Below are positions 11,801 through 23,100 of a DNA stretch of 64,000 nucleotides, one piece after another. The notes beneath the pieces were generated by a model. That model saw only the letters and a program-made list of their open reading frames with translations, was not told the origin of the DNA and made no database searches. Both the position numbers and the translations under genes were made by a program. The DNA is taken from positions 62,001 through 126,000 of the forward strand of contig MBPM02000126.1 of the NCBI GenBank assembly GCA_001695595.3. The letters are read 5' to 3'. This DNA is from Plasmopara viticola (taxonomy: Eukaryota; Oomycota; Peronosporomycetes; Peronosporales; Peronosporaceae). Position 1 is the stretch's first letter; the number at the start of each line of letters is the position of its first letter.

Positions 11801-13895
11801 CGAGCTCATCTGCAAGGATCGAAAAGACGTATCTATGGTCGTACAGCGTACCAGCGCTCGAATGAAGTGAATGTACGCTTAGTCGTGGCCCTGTTGCGGT
11901 TGTGAACGTTTCGATAGATTGAAAGGACGTATCTTTGGTCGTACAACGTCTCAACGCTTCAAAAGAGTAATTATACGCTTTGTTGTATCACTAATGCATC
12001 TGTGCGTGTCTTAAAAGACAGAAAGGACGTATCTGTCGTCGTACATTATCTAGCACTCTAGGAAATTGATTGTACATTTAGTTGCGACTCAATTACGTCT
12101 GTGCACGTCTTGAATGATAGAAAGTACGTAATTGTGGCCGCACAGCGTCTCAGCGCCTCAATGATGTAAACACACGCTTAGTTGTGGCTCTTTTGCGTCC
12201 GAGCTCATCTGCAAGGATCGAAAAGACGTATCTATGGTCGTACAGCGTACCAGCGCTCGAATGAAGTGAATGTACGCTTAGTCGTGGCCCTTTTGCGGTT
12301 GCAAACGTTTCGATAGATTGAAAGGACGTATCTATGGTCGTACAACGTCTCAACGCTTCAAAAGAGTAATTATACGCTTTGTTGTATCACTATTGCATCT
12401 GTGCGTGTCTTAAAAGACAGAAAGGACGTATCTGTCGTCGCACATTATCTTAGCGCTCTAGGAAATGATTGTACATTTAGTTGCGACTCAATTACGTCTG
12501 TGCACGTCTTGAATGATAGAAAGTACGTAATTGTGGCCGCACAGCGTCTCAGCGCCTTAATGATGTAAACACACGCTTAGTTGTGGCTCTTTTGCGTCCG
12601 AGCTCATCTGCAAGGATCGAAAAGACGTATCTATGGTCGTACAGCGTACCAGCGCTCGAATGAAGTGAATGTACGCTTAGTCGTGGCCCTATTGCGGTTG
12701 CAAACGTTTCGATAGATTGAAAGGACGTATCTATGGTCGTACAATGTCTCAACGCTTTAAAAGAGTAATTATACGCTTTGTTGTATCTCTATTGCATCTG
12801 TGCGTGTCTTAAAAGACAGAAAGGACGTATCTGTCGTCGTACATTATCTCAGCACTCTAGGAAAATGATTGTACATTTATTGCGGCTCAATTACGCCTGT
12901 GCACGTCTTGAATGATAGAAAGTACGTAATTGTGGCCGCACAGCGTCTCAGCGCTTTAATGATGTAAACACACGCTTAGTTGTGGCTCTTTTGCGTCCGA
13001 GCTCATCTGCAAGGATTGAAAAGACGTATCTATGGTCGTACAGCGTACCAGCGCTCGAATGAAGTGAATGTACGCTTAGTCGTGGCCCTGTTGCGGTTGT
13101 GAGCGTTTCGATAGATTGAAAGGACGTATCTAGTGTCGTACAACGTCTCAACGCTTCAAAAGAGTAATTATACGCTTTGTTGTATCTCTATTGCATCTGT
13201 GCGTGTCTTAAAAGACAGAAAGGACATATCTGTCGTCGTACATTATCTCAGCACTCTAGGAAATTGATTGTACATTTAGTTGCGACTCAATTACGTCTGT
13301 GCACGTCTTGAACAATAGAAAGTACGTAATTGTGGCCGCACAGCGTCTCAGCGCTTTAATGATGTAAAACACGCTTAGTTGTGGCTCTTTTGCGTCCGAG
13401 CTTATCTGCAAGGATTGAAAAGACGTATCTATGGTCGTACAGCGTACCAGCGCTTGAATGAAGTGAATGTACGCTTAGTCGTGGCCCTGTTGCGGTTGTG
13501 AACGTTTCGATAGATTGGAAGGACGTATCTAGTGTCGAACAACGTCTCAACACTTTAAAAGGGTAATTATAGGCTTTGTTGTATCTCTATTGCATCTGTG
13601 CGTGTCTTAAAAGACAGAAAGGACGTATCTGTCGTCGTACATTATCTCAGCACTCTAGGAAAATGATTGTACATTTGGCTGCGACTCAATTACGTCTGTG
13701 CACGTTTTGAATGATAGAGAATACGTAATTGTGGCCGCACAGCGTCTCAGCTCTTCGATGATGTAAAAAACGCTTAGTTGTGGCTCTTTTGCGTCCGAGC
13801 TTATCTGCAAGGATTGAAAAGACGTATCTATGGTCGTACAGCGTACCAGCGCTTGAATGAAGTGAATGTACGCTTAGTCGTGGCCCTATTGCGGT

Positions 13896-14285
13896 TGCAA
13901 ACGTTTCGATAGATTGAAAGGACGTATCTATGGTCGTACAATGTCCTAACGCTTCAAGAGAGTAATTATAGGCTTTGTTGTATCTCTATTGCATCTGTGC
14001 GCATCTTAAAAGAAAGAAAGGACGTATCTGTTGTCGTCAGCACTCTAGGAAAATAAATGTACATTTAGTTGCGACTCAATTACGTCTGTGCACGTTTTAA
14101 ATGATAGAGAATACGTAATTGTGGCCGCACAGCGTCTCAGCGCCTTAATGATGTAAACACACGCTTAGTTGTGGCTCTCTTGCGTCCGAGCTCATCTGCA
14201 AGGATTAAAAGACGTATCTATGGTCGTACAGCGTACCAGCGCTCGAATGAAGTGAATGTACGCTTAGTCGTGGCCCTATTGCGGT
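13896..14285. repeat. 390 bp unit with a shortened B monomer
   Basis: In B near 14031 the text runs CTGTTGTCGTCAGCACTC, missing about nine bases (TACATTATC) that neighbours have between GTCG and TCAGCAC. B also has AAGAAAGAAAGG instead of AAGACAGAAAGG, which destroys the inverted-repeat arm. Confidence 0.85.
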
Positions 14286-16520
14286 TGCAAACGTTTCGAT
14301 AGATTGAAAGGACGTATCTATGGTCGTACAATGTCTCAACGCTTCAGAAGAGTAATTATACGCTTTGTTGTATCTCTATTGCATCTGTGCGTGTCTTAAA
14401 AGACAGAAAGGACATATCTGTCGTCGTACATTATCTCAGCACTCTAGGAAGATGATTGTACATTTATTGTGGCTCAATTACGCCTGTGCACGTCTTGAAT
14501 GATAGAAAGTACGTAATTGTGGCCGCACAGCGTCTCAGCGCTTTAATGATGTAAACACACGCTTAGTTGTGGCTCTTTTGCGTCCGAGCTCATCTGCAAG
14601 GATCGAAAAGACGTATCTATGGTCGTACAGCGTATCAGCGCTCGAATGAAGTGAATGTACGCTTAGTCGTGGCCCTGTTGCGGTTGTGAACGTTTCGATA
14701 GATTGAAAGGACGTATCTAGTGTCGTACAACGTCTCAACGCTTCAAAAGAGTAATAATAGGCTTTGTTGTATCTGAAATGCATCTTTGCGTGTCTTAAAA
14801 GACAGAAAGGACGTATCTGTCGTCGCACATTATCTCAGCGCTCTAGAAAAGTTATTATACATTTAGCTGCAGCTCAACACGTCTGTGCACGTCTTGAATG
14901 ATAGAAAGTACGTAATTGTGGCCGCACAGCGTCTCAGCGCTTTAATGATGTAAACACACGCTTAGTTGTGGCTCTTTTGCGTCCGAGCTCATCTAAAAGG
15001 ATCGAAAAGACGTATCTATGGTCGTACAGCGTACCAGCGCTTGACTGAAGAAAGTGTACGCTTAGTCTTGGCCCTATTGCGGTTGTTAACGTTTTGATAG
15101 ATTAAGAGGACGTATCTAGTGTCGTACAACGTCTCAGCACTTCAAGATATTAATAATACGCTTGGTTGTATCTCTATTGCATCTGTTCGCGTCTTAAAAG
15201 ACAGAAACGACGTATCTGTCGTCGCACATTATCTCAGCGCTCTACGAAAATGATTATACATCTGGTTGCAGCTCAATTACGTCTGTGCACGTCTTGAATG
15301 ATAGAAGTACGTAATTGTGGCCGCACAGCGTCTCAGCGCCTTAATGATGTAAAAAACGCTTAGTTGTGGATCTTTTGCGTCCGAGCTTATCTGCAAGGAT
15401 CGAAAAGACGTATCTATGGTCGTACAGCGTACCAGCGCTCGAATGAAGTGAATGTACGCTTAGCCGTGGCCCTGATGCAATTGTGAACGTTTCGAGAGAT
15501 TGAAAGGACGTATCTAGTGTCGTACAACGGCTCAACGCTTCAAGAAAGCAATTATAAGCTCTGTTGTATTTTAAGCATCTGTGCGTGTCTTAAAAGACAG
15601 AAACGACGTATCTGTCGTCGTACATCATCTCAGCACTCTAGGAAAATGATTATACATTAAGTGCGGCTCAATTACGTCTGTGCACGTTTTAAATGATAGA
15701 AAATACGTAGTTGTGGCCGCACAGCGTCTCAGCGCTTCAATGATGTAAACCACGCTTAGTTGTGGCTCTTTTGCGTCCGAGCTTATCTGCAAGGATGAAA
15801 GACGTATCTATGGTCGTACAGCGTACCAGCGCTCGAATGAAGTGAATGTACGCTTAGTCGTGGCCTTATTGCGGTTGTGAACGTTTCGATAGATTGAAAG
15901 GACGTATCTATGGTCGTACAATGTCTCAACGGTTTAAGAGAGTAATTATACGCTGGGTTGTATCTCTATTGCATCTGTGCGCGTCTTAAAAGACAGAAAG
16001 GACGTATCTGTCGTCGCACGTTATCTCAGCGCTCTAGAAATAATTGTACATTTAGTTGCGGCTTAATTTCGTCTGTGCACGCTTTAAATGATAGAATACA
16101 CGTAATTGTGGCCGCACAGCGTCTCAGCGCTTCGATGATGTAAACCACGCTTAGTTGTGGCTTTTTTGCGTCCGAGCTTATCTGCAAGGATCGAAAAGAC
16201 GTATCTATGATCGTACAGCGTACCAGCGCTCGAATGCAGTGAATGTACGCTTATTCGTGGCCCTTTTGCGGTTGTGAATGTTTCGAGAGATTGAAAGGAC
16301 GTATCTATGGTCGTACGATGCCTTAACGCTTCAAGAGAGTAATTATAGGTTTTGTTGTATCTCTATTGCATCTGTGCGTGTCTTAAAAGAAAAAAAAACA
16401 TATCTGCCGTCGTACATTATCTCAGCACTTTAGGAAAATGATTGTTCATTTATTGCGGCTCAATTACGTCTGTGCACGTCTTGAATGATAGAAAGTACGT
16501 AATTGTGGCCGCACAGCGTC

Positions 16521-16884
16521 TCAGCGCTTCATTGATGTAAACACACGCTTAGTTGTGGCTCTTTTGCGTCCGAGCTCAACTAAAAGGATTGCAAAGACGT
16601 ATCTATGGTTGTACAGCGTACCAGCGCTCGAATGAAGTGAATGTACGCTTAGTCGTGGCCCTATTGCGGTTGTGGACGTTTTCATAGATTGGAAGGATGT
16701 ATCTATGGTCGTACAGCGTCTAAACGCTTCAAGAGAGAAATCATACGCTTTGTTGTATCTCGATTGCATCTTTGCGCGTCTTAAAAGACAGAAAGGACGT
16801 ATCTGTCGTCGCACATCATCTCAGCGCTCTAGGAAAATGATTATACATTTAGTTGCAGCTCAATTACGTTTGTGCACGTCATGA
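16521..16884. repeat. Segment almost identical to 49932-50295
   Basis: This 364 bp stretch covering C-D-A-B matches 49932-50295 at a constant offset of 33411 with few differences. Shared rare features include CTCAACTAAAAGG in D, GGACGTTTTCATAGATTGG in A, AGAGAGAAATCATACGC, TATCTCGATT and AATTACGTTTGTGCACG. Direct neighbours of either copy lack most of these, so a segment was copied over 33 kb or both come from one ancestral block. Confidence 0.85.
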
Positions 16885-17268
16885 ATGACAGAAAGTATGT
16901 ATTTGTGGCCGCACAGCATCTCAGCGCTTCAATGATCTAAACATACGCTTAGGAGTGGCTTTATATCGTCCGAGCTGATTTAAAAGGATTAAAAAGACGT
17001 ATCTGTGGTCGTACAGAGTACCAGCGCTTGAATGAAGTGAATGTACGCTTAGTTGTGGCCTACTTACGGCTGTGAACGTTTCGAAAGATTAAAAGGACGT
17101 ATCTATGGTTGCTACAACGTCTCTGCGCTTCAAGAGAGTAATTATACGCTTTGTGTATCTCTATTGCATCTTTGCGCGTCTTAAAAGACAGAAAGGACGT
17201 ATCTGTCGTCGCACATTATCTCAGCGCTCTGAATATATGATTGTACTTTTAATTGCGGCTCGCGAACG

Positions 17269-17368
17269 TCTGTGCACGTCTTGAATGATAGAAAGTACGT
17301 AATTGTGGCCGCACAGCGTCTCAGCGCTTCTAGAGAGTAATTGGACGCTTTTGTGTATCTCTATTGCA
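17269..17368. repeat. C/A hybrid monomer 1
   Basis: It begins as C (TGTGCACGTCTTGAATGATAG, with GTGGCCGCACAGCG) and switches after CAGCGCTT to A (CTAGAGAGTAATTGGACGC to CTATTGCA). Length stays 100 bp, as expected from in-register unequal exchange between two monomers; about 200 bp (rest of C, D, half of A) is skipped. Confidence 0.88.
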
Positions 17369-17865
17369 TCTATGCGTGTCTTAAATGACAGAAAGGACGT
17401 GTCTGTCGTCGCACATTATCTCAGCTCTCTGGAAAAATGATTATACATTTAGTTGCGGCTCAATTTCGTCTGTGCACGTCTTGAATGATAGAAAGTACGT
17501 ATTTGTGGCCGTACAGCGTCTCAGCGCTACTATGATGTAAACACACACTTAGGTTTGGCTCTTTTGCGTCCTAGCTCATATAAAAGGATTAAAAAGACGT
17601 ATCTGTGGTCGTACAGCGTCCAAGCGCTTAAAGTGAATGTACGCTTTGTTGTGGCCCTATTGCGGCTGGGAACGTTTCGATAGATTGAAAGGACGTATCT
17701 ATGGTCGTAAAACGTCCCAGCGCTTCAAGAGAGTGATTACACGCTTTGTTGGATCTCTATTGCATCTGTGCGCGTCTTTCATGACAAAAAAGGACGCATC
17801 TATCGTCGCACATCATCTCAGCGCTCTAGGAAAATGATTGTACATTTAATTGCGGCTCGCGAACG

Positions 17866-17965
17866 TCTGTGCACGTCTTGAATGACAGAAAGTACGCATT
17901 TGTGGCCGTACAGCGTCTCAGCGCTTTTAGAGAGTAATTAGACGCTTTTGTGTATCTCTATTGCA
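17866..17965. repeat. C/A hybrid monomer 2
   Basis: Same junction type as the hybrid at 17269, with CAGCGCTTTTAGAGAGTAATT at the switch. The C half has GACAGAAAGTACGCATTTGTGG, so it is not an exact copy of hybrid 1. Confidence 0.88.
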
Positions 17966-18455
17966 TCTGTGCGTGTCTTAAAAGACAGAAAGGACGTATC
18001 TGTCGTCGCACATTATCTCATCTCTCTGGAAAAACGATTGTACATTTAGTTGCGGCTCAATTTCGTCTGTGCACGTCTTGAATGATAGAAAGTTCGTATT
18101 TGTGGACGTACAGCGTCTAAGCGCTACTATGATGTAAACACACACTTAGTTGTGGCTCTTTTGCGTCCGAGCTCATTTTAAAGGATTGATACGACGTATC
18201 TGTGGTCGTACAGCGTACCAGCGCTTAAATGAAGTAAATGTGAGCTTCGTTGTGGCCCTATTGCGGTTGTGAATATTGAAAGTACGTATCTATGGTCGTA
18301 CAGCGTATCAGCGCTTCAAGAGAGTATTTAGACGCTTTGTTGTATCTCTATTGCATCTGTGCGGGTCTTTCAAGACAGAAAGAACGTATCTCTCGTCGCA
18401 CATCATCTCAGCGCTTTAGGAAAGTGATTGTACGTCTAGTTGCGGCTTTAGAACG

Positions 18456-18555
18456 TCTGTGCATGTCTTGAATGACAGAAAGAACGCATTTGTGGCCGTA
18501 CAGCGTCTCAGCGCTTCTAGAGAGTAATTAGACGCTTTGTTGTATCTCTATTGCA
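18456..18555. repeat. C/A hybrid monomer 3
   Basis: Starts TCTGTGCATGTCTTG and switches at CAGCGCTTCTAGAGAG. It matches the hybrid at 31435-31534 better than its own neighbours, because the two lie in related segments (offset 12979). Confidence 0.88.
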
Positions 18556-19454
18556 TCTGTGCGCGTTTTAAATGACAGAAAGGACGCAAATGTCGTCGCA
18601 CATTGTCTCAGCGCTCTAGAAAAATGATTGTACATTTAGTTGCGGCTCGAGTGCGTCTGTGCACATCTAGAATGACAGAAATTACGTATATGTAGCCGCA
18701 CAGCGTCTCAGCGCTTCAATGATGTAGACACACGGTTAGGAGTGGCTTTATTGCGTCCGAGCTCATCTAAAAGGATTAAAAAGACGTATCTGTGGTCGTA
18801 CAGCGTACCAGCGCTTAAATAAAGTGAATGTACGCTTCGTTGTGGCTGTATTGCGGCTGTGAACGTTTCGATAGATTGAAAAAACGTATCTATGGTCGTA
18901 AAACGTCTCAGCGCTTCAAGAGAGTGATTACACGCTTAGTTGTATCTCTATTGCATCTGTGCGCGTCTTTCAGGACAGAAAGGACGTATCGATCGTCGCA
19001 CATCATCTCAGCGCTCTAGAAAAGTGATTGTACATTTAGTTGCGGCTTAATTACGTATGTGCACGTCTTGAATGACAGAAAGATTGTATTTTGGCCGCAC
19101 AGCGTCTCAGCGCTTAAATGATCTAAACATACGCTTAAGAGTGGCTTGATTGCGTCCGAGCCCATCTAAAAGGATTGAATAGACGTATCTGTGGTCGTAC
19201 AGCGTACCAGCGCTTAGATGAAGTGAATGTACGCTTAGTCGTGGCCCTATTGCGGCTTGGAACGTTTCGATAGATTAAAAGGACGTATCTATGGTCGTAA
19301 AACGTCCCAGCGCTTCAAGAGAGTGATTACACGCTTTGTTGTATCTCTATTGCATCTGTGCGCGTCTTTCATGACAGAAAGGACGCATCTATCGTCGCAC
19401 ATCATCTCAGCGCTCTATGAAAATGATTGTACATTTAATTGCGGCTCGCGAACG

Positions 19455-19553
19455 TCTGTGCACGTCTTGAATGACAGAAAGATTGTATTTTGGCCGCACA
19501 GCGTCTCAGCGCTTCTAGAGAGTAATTAGACGCTTTTGTGTATCTCTATTGCA
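19455..19553. repeat. C/A hybrid monomer 4
   Basis: C half with GAAAGATTGTATTTTGGCCG (a variant also found in the intact C near 19080), A half with CTTCTAGAGAGTAATTAGACG. The shared C variant suggests the junction was copied onto a different C background. Confidence 0.85.
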
Positions 19554-19950
19554 TCTGTGCATGTCTTAATTGGCATAAAGGACGTATCTGTCGTCGCACA
19601 TTATCTCAGCTCTCTGGAAAAATGATTGTACATTTAGTTGCGGCTCAATTTCGTCTGTGCACGTCTTGAATGCTAGAAAGTACGTATTTGTGGCCGTACA
19701 GCGTCTCAGCGCTACTATGATGTAAACACACACTAAGGTTTGGCTCTTTTGCGTCCGAGCTCATCTAAAAGAACTAAAAAGACGTATCTGTGGTCGTACA
19801 GCATCCCAGCGCTTTAACGAAGTGAATGTACGCTTAGTCGTGGCCCTATTGCGGCTATGGACATTTCGATAGATTGAAAGAACGTATTCATGATCGTACA
19901 ACGTCTCACCGCTTCAAGAGAGTAATTAGACACTTTGTTGTATCTCTATT

Positions 19951-20340
19951 GCATCTGTGCGCGCCTTAAATGACAGAAAGGACGTATCTATCGTCGCGCA
20001 TCCTCTCAGCGCTCTGGAAAAGTGATTGTAAACGATTTTGCGGCTCGATTGCATCAGTGCACGTCTTGAATGATAGAAAGTACGCATTTGTGGCCGTAGA
20101 GCGTCTCAGCGCTTCAATGATGTAAACACACGCTTAGTTGTGGCTCTTTTGCGTCCGAGCTCATCTAAAAGGATTGAAACGACGTATCTGTGGTCGTACA
20201 GCGTACCAGCGCTTAAATGAAGTAAATGTGAGCTTTGTTGTGGCCCTATTGCGGTTGTGAATATTGAAAGAACGTATCTATGGTCGTACAGCGTATCAGC
20301 GCTTCAAGAGAGTATTTAGACGCTTTGTTGTATCTCTATT
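19951..20340. repeat. 390 bp tandem duplication, copy 1
   Basis: From GCATCTGTGCGCGCC to CTTTGTTGTATCTCTATT, this tetramer is followed at once by an identical copy. It holds B, C, D and an A with the 10 bp deletion GTGAATATTGAAAG, which accounts for its short length. Confidence 0.95.
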
Positions 20341-20730
20341 GCATCTGTGCGCGCCTTAAATGACAGAAAGGACGTATCTATCGTCGCGCATCCTCTCAGC
20401 GCTCTGGAAAAGTGATTGTAAACGATTTTGCGGCTCGATTGCATCAGTGCACGTCTTGAATGATAGAAAGTACGCATTTGTGGCCGTAGAGCGTCTCAGC
20501 GCTTCAATGATGTAAACACACGCTTAGTTGTGGCTCTTTTGCGTCCGAGCTCATCTAAAAGGATTGAAACGACGTATCTGTGGTCGTACAGCGTACCAGC
20601 GCTTAAATGAAGTAAATGTGAGCTTTGTTGTGGCCCTATTGCGGTTGTGAATATTGAAAGAACGTATCTATGGTCGTACAGCGTATCAGCGCTTCAAGAG
20701 AGTATTTAGACGCTTTGTTGTATCTCTATT
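20341..20730. repeat. 390 bp tandem duplication, copy 2 (no differences from copy 1)
   Basis: Read line by line, this copy matches 19951-20340 at every base. It stands among units that differ from one another at many positions, so it is a very recent local duplication (or an assembly duplication). Confidence 0.95.
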
Positions 20731-23100
20731 GCATCTGTGCGCGTCTTTCAAGACAAAAAGAACGTATCTCTCGTCGCACATTTTCTCAGCGCTTTAGGAA
20801 AGTGATTGTACGTCTAGTTGCGGCTCTAGAACGTCTGTGCATGTCTTGAATGACAGAAAGTACGCATTTGTGGCCGTACAGCGTCTCAGCGCTTCAATGA
20901 TGTGTACACGCGCTTAGGAGTGGCTTTATTGCGTCCGAGCTCATCATAAGGGATTTAAAAGACGTATCTGTGGTCGTACAGCGTACCAGCGCTTAAATGA
21001 AGTGAACGTACGCTTAGTCGTGGCCCGATTGCGGTCGTGAACGTTTCGATAGATTAAAAGGACGTGTCTATGGTCATAAAACTTCTTAGCTCTTCAAGAG
21101 AGTGATTACACGTTTGTTGTATTTCTATTGCATCTTTGCGCGTCTTTCAAGACAGAAAGAACATATCTATCGTCGCACATCATCTCAGCGATCTAGAAAA
21201 GTGATTGTACATTTAGTTGCAGCTCAATTACGTCTGTGGATGTCTTGAATGACAGAAAATAATTATTTGTGGCCGCACAGCGTCTCAGCGCTTCAATGTT
21301 GTAAACACACGCTGAGGAGTGGCATTATTGCGTCCGAGCTCATCCTAAGGGATTAAAAAGACGTATTTGTGGTCGTACAGCGTTCCGGCGCTTAAATGAA
21401 GTGAATGTACACTTAGTTGTAGCGCAATTTCGGCTGTGAACGTTTACATAGATTGAAAGACCGTATCTATGGTCATAAAACGTCTCAGCGCTTCAACAGA
21501 GTGATTACACGCTTTGTTGTATCTCTATTGCATCTGTGCGCGTCTTTCAAGACAGAAAGGACGTATCTGTCGTCGCACATTATCTCAGCGGTCTAGGAAA
21601 ATGATTTTACATTTAGTTGCAGCTCAATTACGTCTGTGCACGTCTAGAATGATACAAAGTACGTATTTGTAGCCGCATAGCGACTCAGCGCTTCAATGAT
21701 GTAAACACACGCTTAGTTGTGGCTCATTTGCGCCCGAGCTTAATTCAAAGGATTGCAAAGACGTATCTATGGTCGTACAGCGTACCAGCGCTTAAATAAA
21801 GTGAATGTACGATTCGTTGTGGCCCTATTGCGGTTGTGAGAGTTTAAATAGATCAAATGGAAGTGTCTATGGTCGTACAAAGTGTCAGCGCTTCAAGAGA
21901 GATATTACACGCTTGGTTGTATCTCTATTGCATCTGTGTGCGTCTTTCTTGACAGAAAGGACGTATCTATCGTCGCACATCATCTGAGCGCTTTAGAAAA
22001 GTGATTGTACATTTTGTTGCGGCTCGATTGCGTCAGTGCACGTCTTAAATGATTGAAAGTACGCATTTGTGGCCGCACAGCGTCTCAGCGCTACTATGAT
22101 GTAAACACACGCTTAGTTGAGGCTCTTTTGTGTCCGAGCTCATCTGAAAGAATCGAAAAGACGTATCTGTGGTCGTCCAGCGTACCAGCGCTTAAATGAA
22201 GTGAATGTACTCCTAGTTGTGGCCCTCTTACGGCTGTGAACATTTCGATAGATTGAAAGAACGTATCTATGGTTGCTACAACGTCTCAGCGCTTCAAGAG
22301 AGTAATTATACGCTATGCTCTATCTCTATGTCATCTGTGCGCGTCTTTCAAGACAGAAAGGACATACCTGTCGTCGCACATCACCTCAGCGCTCTGGAAA
22401 AGTGATTGTTAACGTTTTTGCGGCTCGATTGCAACCGTGCACGTCTTGAATGATTGAAAGTACACATTTGTGGCTGGAGAGCGTCTCAGCGCTTCAATGA
22501 TGTAAACACACGCTTAGTTGTGGCTTATTTGCGTCTGAGCTCATCTAAAAGGATTGGAACGACGTATCTGTGGTCGTACAGTGTCCCAGCGCTTAAATGA
22601 AGTGAATGTACGCTTAGTTGTGGCCCTCTTACGGCTGTGGACATTTCGATAGATTGAAGGAACGTATTCATGATCGTACAACGTTTCACCGCTTCAAGAG
22701 AGTAATTAGACACTTTGTTGTATCTCTATTGCATCTGTGCGCGCCTTAAATGACAGAAAGGACGTATCTATCGTCGCGCATCCTCTCAGCGCTCAAGAAA
22801 GTGATTGTACATTGACTTGCGGCTCGAGTACGTCTGTGCACGTCTTAAATGATAGAAAGTATGTATTTGTGGCCGTACAGCGTCTCAGCGCTTCAATGAT
22901 GTAAACACACGCCAAGTTGTGGCTCTATTGCGTCCGTGCTCATCTGAAAGAATCGAAAAGACGTACATGTGGTCGTTTAGTGTTTCAGCGCTTAAATGAA
23001 GTGAGTGTACGCTTAGTCGTGGCCCTATTGCGGCTGTGAGCGTTTCGATAGATTGAAAGGACGTGTCTATCGTCGTACAACGTCTCAAGGCTTCAAGAGA
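20731..23100. repeat. Diverged ABCD tetramers
   Basis: Six tetramers of about 390-400 bp with much substitution, for example TTTAAATAGATCAAATGG in A near 21842, GTTGCTACAACGTC near 22272, and CATACCTGTCGTCG near 22363. Order and orientation are regular. 22600-23100 is related to 48085-48545. Confidence 0.9.
22600..23100. repeat. Segment related to 48085-48545
   Basis: Both copies share rare words: GAACGTATTCATG in A, GCGCGCC in B, ACACGCCAAGTTG in C, and CGTACATGTGGTCGTTTAG in D (22963 and 48430). The offset is about 25467. The copy at 48 kb has lost 14 bases near 48483 (CTTAGCGGTTGTG for CTTAG...CGGCTGTG). Confidence 0.8.

Larger units (their letters stand above)
11144..17070. repeat. Progressively diverged 398 bp tetramers (units 29-43)
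   Basis: Units start at 11144, 11542, 11901, 12300, 12699, 13098, 13497, 13896, 14286, 14685, 15084, 15482, 15876, 16273 and 16671. ABCD order is intact, but substitutions and small indels rise steadily. Copies with and without the core-specific A marker are interleaved (TAGTGTCGTAC at 11574 and 13131; TATGGTCGTAC at 12330 and 12730), and forms typical of the right part of the window, such as AGCGCTTCAAGAGAG, appear from about 13955. This looks like the older margin of the array, partly overwritten by younger units. Confidence 0.92.
17071..19950. repeat. Diverged zone with C/A hybrid monomers and six-monomer periods
   Basis: ABCD tetramers are interrupted by hybrid C/A monomers beginning at 17269, 17866, 18456 and 19455. 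Each hybrid is followed directly by B, so the local order is C/A-B-C-D-A-B, about 590-600 bp, with one 1000 bp interval (18456 to 19455) holding an extra tetramer. One A near 18270 carries a 10 bp deletion. No other element is visible. Confidence 0.88.

Noticed and set aside
1..17070. Tandem rRNA or 5S gene cluster
   Set aside because: The ~400 bp period would suit 5S clusters, but no 120 bp conserved gene region exists; all four quarters of the unit are relatives of one another.
19951..20730. Functional significance of the perfect duplication
   Set aside because: Kept only as a structural finding: identity may be recent duplication or an assembly artefact, and nothing in it differs in kind from neighbouring units.
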